NCBI GenBank assembly: GCA_029582155.1
Contig: CM055896.1
Coordinates: 5,189,598-5,253,597 of the forward strand
DNA from: Panopea generosa
Lineage: Eukaryota; Mollusca; Bivalvia; Adapedonta; Hiatellidae
Reading direction: 5' to 3'
Length of the DNA stretch: 64,000 bases
Shown here: piece after piece, positions 23,962 to 34,700 of the stretch
Layout: each line of letters begins with the position of its first letter
Numbering within the stretch: position 1 is the stretch's first letter
The notes under the pieces: model-generated
Database searches by the model: none
What the model saw: only the letters and a program-made list of their open reading frames with translations
What the model was told of the DNA's origin: nothing
Program-made: the position numbers and the translations under genes

Positions 23962-24202
23962 CATATTGTGACAGCATTTTCGCAATCAGAGAAGGTCACC
24001 ATTTTCCCTCACTCGCCAGATTTGCCTCCTGTGTCTTTTTCTCTTCTCGAGAAGCACTTGTCTGGGAAGAGATATAACTCGAGAAATGCCCCTGGAGCTG
24101 CTATTGACCTATTGTATCAATGGTATACCTGTTCAAGAAATCGAAAAAAGTTTTCAAAATTGGAATATGCGGTTTAAAAGGCATGTTTTAGATAAATGGT
24201 AG
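23962..24202 (+). pseudogene. Mariner-type transposase C-terminal fragment, frameshifted
   Basis: The first frame reads SEKVTIFPHSPDLPP then KHLSGKRYNSRNAPGAAI. This resembles the region around the third catalytic Asp (HSPDL.P) and the following KxLxGxRxxS segment of mariner (Tc1/mariner superfamily) transposases. Near 24,110 the similarity moves to another frame (VQEIEKSFQNWNMRFKRHV, then a stop at 24,200-24,202), matching the tail of the same family. It needs a frameshift, lacks the N-terminal two thirds and has no visible terminal inverted repeats. It is a dead fossil copy. Confidence 0.75.
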
Positions 24203-25014
24203 TTATATTAAGAAAATTGCAAAATAAATTGATCAAACATTATTATAGTATTCTAGTAATAATAGAAATCGCATTATTTACGGAACACCCCTCGTATTAT
24301 CTAACTGAATTAGGAAAATCGGCGGTTCGAAACTCAACTGTGGAGCTATTTATATTTTCAGCGATTGAATTTCATTGACGTCCTTCGGTTTGTGAAAGTT
24401 GTTACTATTTATAGAACAGTTATCCTGAAACGCGATTACTTAACCTAGGCAGATTTACACAGGTAAAAATGAAGATAAATGTTAATAAAGCATTTGACAA
24501 CAGTATTTACATTCCTTTTTCAAACAGTATATTTGGTTGATTTTTAACAACTTATCAGAAATACCATTGTTATGATTTCAATTATCTCCCTTTATGAAAC
24601 ATTATTATTATGATTTTACTGCATCTGTATGGCCCAACGGGTTCTATGTTGTTATCATATAGCGTGTGCGTAGTAATGACTATTTAACTGGGCCTTACCC
24701 ATATAAAGCTATCAGTTCATGCAAATGTCCCTCCAGTCCAGATGTGTTGCATTTAAAATCATGGTATATAAATCCTGATTGACACCAAATATATTGGGTT
24801 GGTAGATGAGTTGATCTTGTTTCTGTAATTTGCATTGTAATGTATATATTATACACATCACACGATGTACCATGACGAAATTAATTAACAGTTTAATGAA
24901 ACTGAGGAACGTTACATAAGTGTGTTTCTTATACAAATGTTTCTTATCATATGTTAGTGAAAATATCTTTAATAATGTCAGTCTAGAATTACCTTTTATA
25001 TATGAATCGGTCCA

Positions 25015-25125
25015 TTTGCTTCATTTGAGAGAGTCGATTCTACTCAGATTCTTTCTGAGGAGGTCTTTTCTCCACCAATAAAACTGGATATGCCATATAT
25101 ACATGTAATGTTTTGAAAATATCGT
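25015..25125 (+). mobile_element. SINE fragment (family sharing its body with 48.8-49.05 kb)
   Basis: Contains CTCAGATTC, GAGGAGGTCTTTTCTCCACC, AATAAAACTGGATATGCCAT and ATATATAC. The same string, reverse-complemented and with few changes, is present at 48,880-48,960. Head and tail are lost here. Confidence 0.65.
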
Positions 25126-25277
25126 TTACACCTCTTATATCTATTGCAAGATTTCTGATGTAGCACTGTTATAGAAATGTGGTAATTGATAACTGTTTGA
25201 ACAGTCGTCCTCCAAATTGAATATTATAGATATTCTATATAAAAACAGTATAGATCTTTAGTTTAAACATATTCTAT

Positions 25278-25360
25278 TTCAAATATTTTGAAATGGTGTT
25301 GGGCCACAAGTTCTTCCAACTTAGATTCGGGCCCAACTCCATTTCAAATAGATGTTTTGA
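25278..25360. repeat. Inverted repeat (hairpin)
   Basis: TTTGAAATGGTGTTGGGCC and GGCCCAACTCCATTTCAAA are near-perfect reverse complements separated by about 25 bases. ATCTATTT-like flanks extend the arms weakly. It may be a small foldback element. Confidence 0.6.
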
Positions 25361-25884
25361 AGATTTCTTCAAAGTGAAACATTTTGTTATAAAACTTTAC
25401 ACTTGCATGGCACAATCTATATTTAATAAATGTTATTATATGAAGGCCGCATAAAAACACATAACTAATTTACCCTTCTAGTATAAAGGGAACTTATAAT
25501 AAACAACAAACATGAATTACTCAAGCGTTGGTTACATCCCTTTTTAACAACATTATACCATAGTTGCCTTTTGCAAAAAGTAGTGTTTCCCATTTAAATA
25601 AATACGATAAAGCAACTTTAGTTTATTTCCTCGTTTATGATAAAGGTATTCTAGTATAAGATACAGAAATAAAACATTAAAGCGTTGAGAAATTGTAAAT
25701 AGTATTCTATTTGAAATTTGCAAAAGTACTGCGCAAATGAAACGTTCCTGAATGTCACATTTTGTCCGAACGAAAACCTTAAGACTTACGAAGGTTAGAG
25801 AAACGGTGCTCTGGGGTGTAATAAGCCCATAAATTATTTTTGATATAATCTTTTTTAATATCACTTCTGATTCATCGCCCGCTA

Positions 25885-26065
25885 GTGTCCGTATAACCTG
25901 GCTCTTTCGAAGGATTGCATGCTTTCACAGTATCTTGCCCGTATAAGGTACTGTGGGAGTGCATTTGACAAAAAGAAAACGGACGAGACCACACCTAGAA
26001 TCGATTCCAGGACCTCTGGATCTTGTGGCAAGCATGCTAACCACTTCACACCATCAACTTCTCCT
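25885..26065 (-). mobile_element. tRNA-derived SINE, degenerate
   Basis: Read on the minus strand it has a Pol III A-box-like GTGGTTAGCATGCTTGCC and a B-box-like TGGAATCGATTCTAGG with tRNA-like spacing. A body follows, GTGCACTCCCACAGTACC-like, to about 25,885. No tail repeat or flanking duplication is clear. Confidence 0.55.
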
Positions 26066-27105
26066 GTTTAAGTATTGGTTATCTCCCTTTAATGACTATA
26101 TGTTTTATAAGACATGAACTTAACACAATGTTTAGTGTCTGAAAATTAGTGTTACACATTAATCAATTGATATCCAATTATTTTACGCTTTGACGTTATA
26201 GAAGTATCATGAGGTATACTGTAACAGTGAAATAAATTCAAAGGAAAAATAACTGTAAATGCAATTTTTAACAATATTATTTACATTTATTGCCCGCACA
26301 AGGCATTTGTAAACGAAAATTCATGCATAACTAAACCGAAATAAATAAAAACTGTTGTCAAAAGAAACGTCCAATAAGTGTCACAATACAATTGTTAGTA
26401 TACAGAAAGTGATAACTTGGACATTTTTACTGCTGTATTCTGTAATAATACGTTATGTTATAGAGGATGACAGTAATATTATCAACCTGACAGCATTACC
26501 ATTAACAAAGACTTCTATTATACATAATAATGTACTATTTATAAGAACACAAATGAACTCTTTTAAATATATGTCTATATATCAAATAAACACACACTCA
26601 CATTTATAAAGTATTATCTTTATTTTCGTCTCATCTATGTACACATCATATAACAAAACATATACAGGAACATTTAAACTTATTAATAGCCATTCTAAAA
26701 GAATATTAGAGATAAATTAAAACATAACTTATGCATACCAATCGTAAGCACAATTATTTGACATGATAAAGCTATGTAAAATATTGCTAAACTTTATACT
26801 TAAAACAGCGATAAACCAAGTTCTGAATTAAAAAGCTGAAGAAGAAAATGAGCACTATTGCACATATTTAAAAAAAAATATCTTAAAATATCGATTATCT
26901 CCATTGATCAGATCAATTAACAACTGATTAGCAATATTTCCATAGATGAAACAAAATATAGCAAATAACTGAAATAAGAAAGCATTATTTACATAAATAA
27001 AACGTACGAAGATGCAATATTTTAAAACAGATTTTGACAAATATTCCAATCAATGCCGGATGAGTAAATAGATATAAATATATGTTATATCTATTAAAAT
27101 TATAA
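26066..27105. other. Non-coding stretch
   Basis: Very AT-rich; nothing recognised. Confidence 0.4.
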
Positions 27106-27107
27106 AG

Positions 27108-27300
27108 TGATGCGCGTGGTCCATCAAATCCATGGTCGGATGGTCGTTAGTTCAATCCTCCGCAATATATGTGGTGTCCTTGAGCAAGACGCTTTATCCA
27201 CATATGCTTAGTACTGGTTCTATCCAGGAAGATTTCGAGAGGGATTTGTTTAAGTTGTAATAACTTGTATCACAATCAAAGTAAAATATAAATGTAAACT
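27108..27300 (+). mobile_element. tRNA-derived SINE
   Basis: Starts with a degenerate tRNA head (B-box-like GTTAGTTCAATCCTCC). It continues with GGTGTCCTTGAGCAAGACGC, TTAGTACTGGTTCTATCCAG and GAAGATTTCGAGAG, then an AT-rich tail. The AGTACTGGTTCTA.CCA.GAAG block is shared with the minus-strand copy at 30.9-31.03 kb. Confidence 0.7.
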
Positions 27301-27646
27301 ATTAAAATTAATAAAAAAATTCCAGTATATAAAGTGAATATTTAACGTATAACTATCCTGTTTTGAGATATGTATGTTTAATTTTTTGCACCTATGCAAA
27401 TATGTTTTTCAAAATGTTGCTAAACTTGTATACATGCTATTATTATGCGGGATAGCCCCGGCCCCTGCAGACCCATTACGGGGTAATAAACGGGCAACCT
27501 TACGGTAGCTCAAAAAAAATAAATAATAAAAATGACATTAGGCATAATAAGTAAGACTGGGATTCGTCAAATATAAAAATGCGAACGAAACCCATACAAT
27601 TTTTCTAGATAAATATCTTTCTATCAATTTTGTTGCCACACATATC

Positions 27647-28710
27647 TCATTCCAAAAAATCAAATGTTGCCACGGTCTTTTTGTTTGTCGATTTCTCCCT
27701 GACCACAACTTTCAGTTCGGTTTCCCCAAACATCAAACCCACAATGATGTCTCTATTCTTACCACTACCAGTAACAGGTACAAGTAGCTTCCCTAGATAC
27801 ATACAACCAGCGTGTTCTATATATTTAGGAGCAGCTTGTGGCGATGTATAAATGTCAAACTGCATTTCTCTTTGTCTATCATCTACTGGATTGTACACTT
27901 CTTCATGCTGGACCTGTCCAACTTCTAGTTCTTGTCCTTTTGTCACATGTTTCTTAAAGTAGTTCTTGCATTTGACTTGACCGCCAATAACAACTTTGTT
28001 TTCAGGTGGATCCTCTCCTTCAATAAAATCAACAAATGCACAAATGCCATAGGAAACTTTGGCAATCCGTTGTGCAATGATTTTAGTGTCATGGCCGTAC
28101 ATTACAGCACCTTTAAGAACAACTAATCCGGAATCTAGTGGGCAAATTGTTCTCTTGTCTGGAAAGCACACGCCGATTGCATTTCGGAAAACTGCAGATT
28201 CTGAAAAGCCTCCAACCATTATGATATATCCTACATTTTGACATTTTGGGTCTCTAAACACTTCGTGCAGCTTTCCTACTATTTTATCAATAGATGCCCG
28301 AAACAAATCCTCAACAATACTACTGTCTATGATAAGTCTGTCTCTACTCAAGTTGCTTGAGCCCAGCGACAACCTACTTCGCCGAACGGCATCCTCTAGG
28401 TCTTTGTGAGTCATCGCTTTGTAAACCTGTATCAAAGAACTTGGGATTCGAAGGCGCAATCTACCGGAACTTTCTCCAGTCATGACCACATTTTGTTTTA
28501 ATTTTTCAAAGTCTCTAACAAGATCCTGGAAATCGTCCCTGTGATCAGTAAAGAACTTCTCCATGACGTCTGCACCAACTACCTCTTTGATCAGCTCAAG
28601 AAATTCTTCATTAACCATCGTTCCACCCCATGGACCACCAGTTGCGATACGTATTTCTTTAAGACGGTTGTTTGCTTGAACCTCATGTACCGTAATGTCA
28701 ACCGTTCCGC
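27647..28710 (-). CDS. HSPA12: HSPA12-type gene, last coding exon
   Basis: 1,064 nt. Completes DAGGGTVDITVHE after acceptor ATATATTTTTTCAG, includes ATGGPWGG and IIMVGGFSESAVFRNAIG, and ends KKTVATFDFLE with TGA at 27647-27649. Encodes most of subdomain II and the C-terminus in one exon. No canonical AATAAA was found close downstream. Confidence 0.92.
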
Positions 28711-31700
28711 CTGAAAAAATATATATCTATAATTTAATATTTGCAATGTGTTTCTTTACAACGAAAGGGTTATACTTAGATTCCTTGTTTAGGCTAAGTA
28801 TGATTTTCTGTGGTTTCATTATATTAATTATAAAACTTAGCTATATGTGTGTGTTAAATAGTACAGCATGGCTTTGTGCTTTAAATCGTGGCAGTAGTGT
28901 AGTGGATAGACTTTTGGCCGCTCACGTCAGAGATTGCAGCTTCCATCCAACGGTCGATCCAAGGTCCTCTTAAAACCAACGCTTAGAACTGGGGCAACCA
29001 AGAAAACGGATATGAGAGTGAATCATTTAAGCTCTGGGCTCTTCTCAATCGAGCACAAATACATAAGTATAAACTAACATGATTTTGTGGAATACGCCTC
29101 AAGTGAAATGATATATAGACATTTACAAAGAAACAATTGCAATTATTTTCGCTGTTCTTTGTTATTGCTTTAGATAAATGCTTTGAATGATCAGATACTG
29201 ACACCGAAAGTTTACAATTGTAAGAAAGCGACAGTAACTAGAGTTTTACATGTATGTTAGGAAATCTCATGTATATTCATAGATTACCATTGAAACGCTT
29301 TAGTAATATAAATCCTTACCTCCTGCATCGAGTACCAGATATCGAGATCCGCGGGAAAATGCCGCCTCAACATCACCTCTGCGATCGTCATGCCAGGTCT
29401 CTAACACGTATCTGCAGAACACTGACGCAGCTTCCGGTTCTAAAGCTAGACTCAGAGCGTATCGGTTGATACCAGCCTTCATGCCAAAAAGATAAAATAG
29501 ATTTATTAATATGCGTACAAATTTTTATATTACATAATTTGATATATTTTCATAGCATCACATAGAGCAAAGCATTAACAATTTCGTAATATCTGCACAT
29601 CAAACTAGTATATCCATGTCCCTGATATCTACATATTTAACGTTTACAAAACTGTGACGTCATTCAACTTTCCCTGAAGCAATTGAGAAATCAACGTGCT
29701 CAAATCGCATTGCTATGCTACGGACCAAAGTGAGAGAGCTAGTTTCTGTAAAATCGCTCGACATAGCGTGTGAACATAATACAAACCGTAAAAGGAGATA
29801 AAGAATATTTACTACATGTATATTTACTGTTCTATTTTAACTCAGATATCATTTTTATATACATTGAAAAAATCACAAAATTTTCTATAACAAATGATAC
29901 ATTAATTTTGTTACAAAACAACCACTTCCTATACTTTTTCATAAGCATAACAAAGTTTGCATCGGTGTTTGCGAATTATTTCATGTATATTTCAAATTGA
30001 TACGTTTTCTTTGGATAAGATATGGCGATATATACTCAAGATATACTAAAAAACGTTACACTTATATACAGATAATGTTAATGAAGAAAATTCACCCGAT
30101 TTCAAAGAAAGTTTATATACATAAAAGTGCCATCTTTGTCTTCTACTGTCAACATTTCACAACTGAGACTTGAATTTCTGATACTTTTCCCCATTTTTCG
30201 AAGCTACCCACAAAAGTGAAAATTCACAGGCATCAATAACGAGTGCATATATCCAGTCGAGTGGTCCATACATTCGTTATTGTCGCCTGTCACAGTAGAA
30301 GACAAAGATGTCACTCTAAACATATATAAACTTTCTTTAAGATCGAGTGACGTTTTCTGCATGTAAGTGATACGTTTTCGAAGACCCAGAGTGTATAATC
30401 CGAGATATCTAATCTGAACGTTTATTTCCTTCAGATTATATCACACTTTATTATTAACTTCGATCCACATTGAATGGTCTCCATTATTCACGATTTTAAA
30501 CGATCAGAAATAGTAACAACGAAGTACGGGGCGATATTTTACAGTCGCTATACGCAAGCCTGTTGTCTACATATGAAAATGTCTTACACGTTCAGATGCC
30601 TCCCTCATAAATTGTTTGGCTTTGTCGTCCCATAACGCAGGTACAGTGACGATCCACTTGACGTCCGATTCCTCCATTCCACACCGAGACCTATTCATCT
30701 GGTCCATCAAATGTCTTTTGAGATAACGAATGCACTCAGAAAATACATCGATCGCCGGAAGCTGGCGACCACCACGATCATTCAACATGAAACTTCTTTG
30801 CAAATGCTGAATATAGAAAATGAAAAGTATGTATACATTTTTTGACATTTAGTTTATATTAATTTACTTTTAACTCGATTGCGAAGAACGATCAAAGCTT
30901 ATATAAACCGCTTTCGAGTCTGCTTCATGGGTAGAACTAGTACTGAGTGTGGTTTTAGAGCATCGAGTCGAGCTGGGGATCGAACACACAACCTCTGATG
31001 TGATGTAATTAGAAAGTAACACTTTTAGTACACTCTCTTCTTGCAAAAAAAGCATATTCAAATTAAAATTATTAAGCAATGATTAAACAGGAATGTGAAT
31101 GCGTGTTTCTGTCATTTCTTTTTCTTATTTCATTAATACAGTTTAGTGACATATTCATTTAACATGACTTGATTCTATTGTATTGGTAAATGATAATGTT
31201 TTTATTATTTAGAATCTGTCAAATAAAACAAATATAGCAGAAAAAATTATATGAAATTGGGAAATATCCACTCAACTTTAGTTTTGCCAAAACAGCAAAC
31301 AGTTAAATATTTTGTAAAACTACTGATAGGTATCAGCTTTTTGACAAAACTTTCAGCATTACTTAATATAAGCGGTTGATATAAACTAAATCTGTTTTTA
31401 ACATTAAATTTCGAAAATAGATTCGAAAGTTTCATCCAGCAAAATATTATACTGACATTTGCCCAACAAAATAATCGTTCTCGAAACGTGTTTCAACCAA
31501 TTGTGAAAAATAAAGTATATTTTTATTTAAAAACACCTTTTCATAATTCATGTTCTACCTCTAAATATTGTGTTTAAAATCCAAATATGCGCTCTAATAT
31601 TTTTAATATAACCTGAAAGTGACAAGAAATGAAAACGGTACATGGAATGGTGACAAGTGTAGAGTTTGAGCAAGATAGTTTATCACATAAAGGTTAAGGT

Positions 31701-34700
31701 CAAGCTTAAATTCTTATCTTGTGACATTGAATCTATGACGAATCAAATGTATATGAACTTGTAAAGGTTGAAAAAGTTTTATAAAAATGAATCTAATTAG
31801 AATAAATCATTTAATATTAGCACAGATGATATTTCAAGTGTTAAAAAAATATCAGATTTCAAGTAAAAAAGAAACATGGCAAGGCATTAGAAAATAAACT
31901 GCAATTGATAACTAAAATAAAAAGAAATTATATCATTATACATGATAAAACAAAGCAAATATAACACACTAATTTAAAAAAAGGGAACAAACTAAATGTA
32001 CGGGATATAGCAAATACTGCAAATGTTGTGCCTAATAAAGCAAAAAAACATAATGCACAGCATGTCAATAATAAAAAAATATATATCTACTGTATGTGAT
32101 AAAACACAAACTGAAAATGCTGTTAACAAACATAGCTGAACCTGCTAAAGAACGTAACGACTTAGTTGCCAAAGAGAACATACCTCATTCAGATACAGCT
32201 GCATCTTGAAGTTTTGGAAATAGAACCACTCTTTATCTTCTTTATCCATACACAGTTCTGCATATTTGTCCTCAGCCTCATATCCAAAGGAATGGAAGGT
32301 TTTATTCGAATCAAACAAAACTGCTGTTGGTGCCTGATTAAAAAAAGTAAATTGTATATATTAAATAGGTGAAATGCACAAAACAGAATTATTATTCACA
32401 TTTGATTGATGCTACCGTTATATTTGTTTTAGTTTACATTTATTTTAAATGTTTGTATTTAAATTAAATATATTTTAATAAATTGATCATGTCAGCCTAT
32501 TACCTAGCAACATTTTATTATACATAAATATTGCATAATACGTTAAAGGGTACCGCATGTCAGAATATAAATGGCTATTTATCGTTAAATAGACATGTAA
32601 ATAACACAAAAATCAACAAACTTTAAATGAACGATATTTATCAAATGAGAATAACGATATTAAATATCATGATTTCAAGCGTTTCCTAAATATTATGGGC
32701 GCTGCCATTTTATAGCTCTTCTATATTAGAGGTTTTCGGTGACGTCATAGCAGCACGTCCGTTCTAGTTCTCGCGAAAATTTTATTGTGTCGTTAGTTAC
32801 TGCTCTCTACTGAAACTCTTATGTATATACACTAATTAACGTAAATGGTTGATAGATAGATATACAGTACATTTGTGAACATCGAAGGAAGACAATTAAA
32901 CAAGAAAACGATTCTGAATTGAAGGACTTAATCCATTAACATGGTTTTCTTCAGCGGAATAAGTGGGTGGAGTAATGCTTTTGTGGACAGCGTTGTTTTT
33001 AGGTTTTCCTAATATGTGATTTCACAATGCCTCAGTGTCAAGCTTCTGGTGACTTCACGCGCAAAACGCCTATATACTTTTTGGTAGGACCTAAGATTGT
33101 AGAATGAAGAGTACCAATGTCTTGGCATACCATTACCCAAGCATACAGTTGCTGATGATTTCAGGACGAAGATTACCATACATACATATAGACTAAGTGT
33201 ATATTATCCAATGGGAAGCTCTTAAAAATGTGCTAATAACACTTAAAACTCAACTGATTTCTAAAATTTAATTTGTAATTTTATATACTCTTCCAAAATA
33301 TTGCGAAATTGATATAGCAAACTTTCACAATGTTATAATTGCATGCTGATTAAACAGATGCGATAATCCAACAAACAATGAAAAGAAGAGGTTTATGCCA
33401 AAACATAAGGTGTGAAAACGACATGGTATCTAAAATGTATTATTAAAATACAAATAAAAGCCATTTATTTGTGACGAGCCCGATTAGCTCAGTAAGTTTC
33501 GGGTCTGACTATCAATCCATGTGTCGCGAGTTCGAATCACCACCCGGCAACAGTCTCTGTGATGATTGACATACGACATTGTGTCTCATTATCATTTGCC
33601 TCTCATCGCTGATTCATGTGGGATAGTTATCATTTACTTGCGGATATGGGGTGTGCTTGAGTACTGGTTAACTTTTCAAGAAATAGTGGTAACTGAACAT
33701 CTGTACAGTAAGCCTTTGGCAACAAAAAAAAAGATGACGACGCTAAATATTCAGTCAACCATTAATTGTTCATAAACTCATTTTATTAATTTTATAATCA
33801 ATAGGCAATTTAGATATATGGCTTTTTTACAGTCAGCTAGGTCAGTATTCTTGAATAGACATTTGAACTACCTCTACTTCGTAATGAAAAAATATAAATT
33901 CAAACCTTTGTTCCTTTATTTATTCATAAATACATGAAAATGTACATATTCCTTCTTATGCTTTGCTATTGTATGTTATTCAACAGCAGAGGTCTGTTTT
34001 ACTGTTAAAATAGTGTTCTGGTATACAATTTGTGAAAAATATACATAAAATCATATTTCATATTTTTAATTGTAAGTTTACTTTGATATTGAAACCCTAA
34101 TTAACTGAAAATGTTTAAATTAGTAATAAGGCATAATACTTTGTGATATTACATCCTGTCATAAACCCTAGGGTCATAAAACCTGGAGTGATTTATGCTT
34201 ATTATTGTAAAATATGCACACTGTGGTAAGGTATTTCTCATTACCACATAGAGTGAATGTGGTGTTGGTGAATTATGAAAGCTCAGCAGGGTGCCAGTAG
34301 CTGGACAGTTACATACACTTTGTGCAATATGCCTGTAGACATTATATTCCATATGACACTCCCTATAAGGAGAAACATTCATATATGTTCAGGGAACTGG
34401 TAGAATAGATAATCATCATATATCAAATTGGGTAGTAACACAATTTGAATACCAAAAGACAGTTATGTAAAAAACAAAAACACTCATCCATGCTTCATCT
34501 AATTTTACTAAAAAGGGTATAAATCAAAATTTTATCAGCCATTTCTCAGTGTGCAACAATGGCCGCACCAGCTAAACACGACAAGAAAAGATATATAATA
34601 TTATTTCTTATTCTCTCTTAGACAGGTAAATATATGTAACAGACCATTTTCCCTTAAATTCCATTCCTGGTCTAAATAGAGTTGTTTTTTTTTGGATAAT

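Noticed and set aside
33478..33550. tRNA gene on the plus strand
   Set aside because: Only A and B boxes are kept; the same head-plus-body occurs at 61.5 kb, so it is a SINE.
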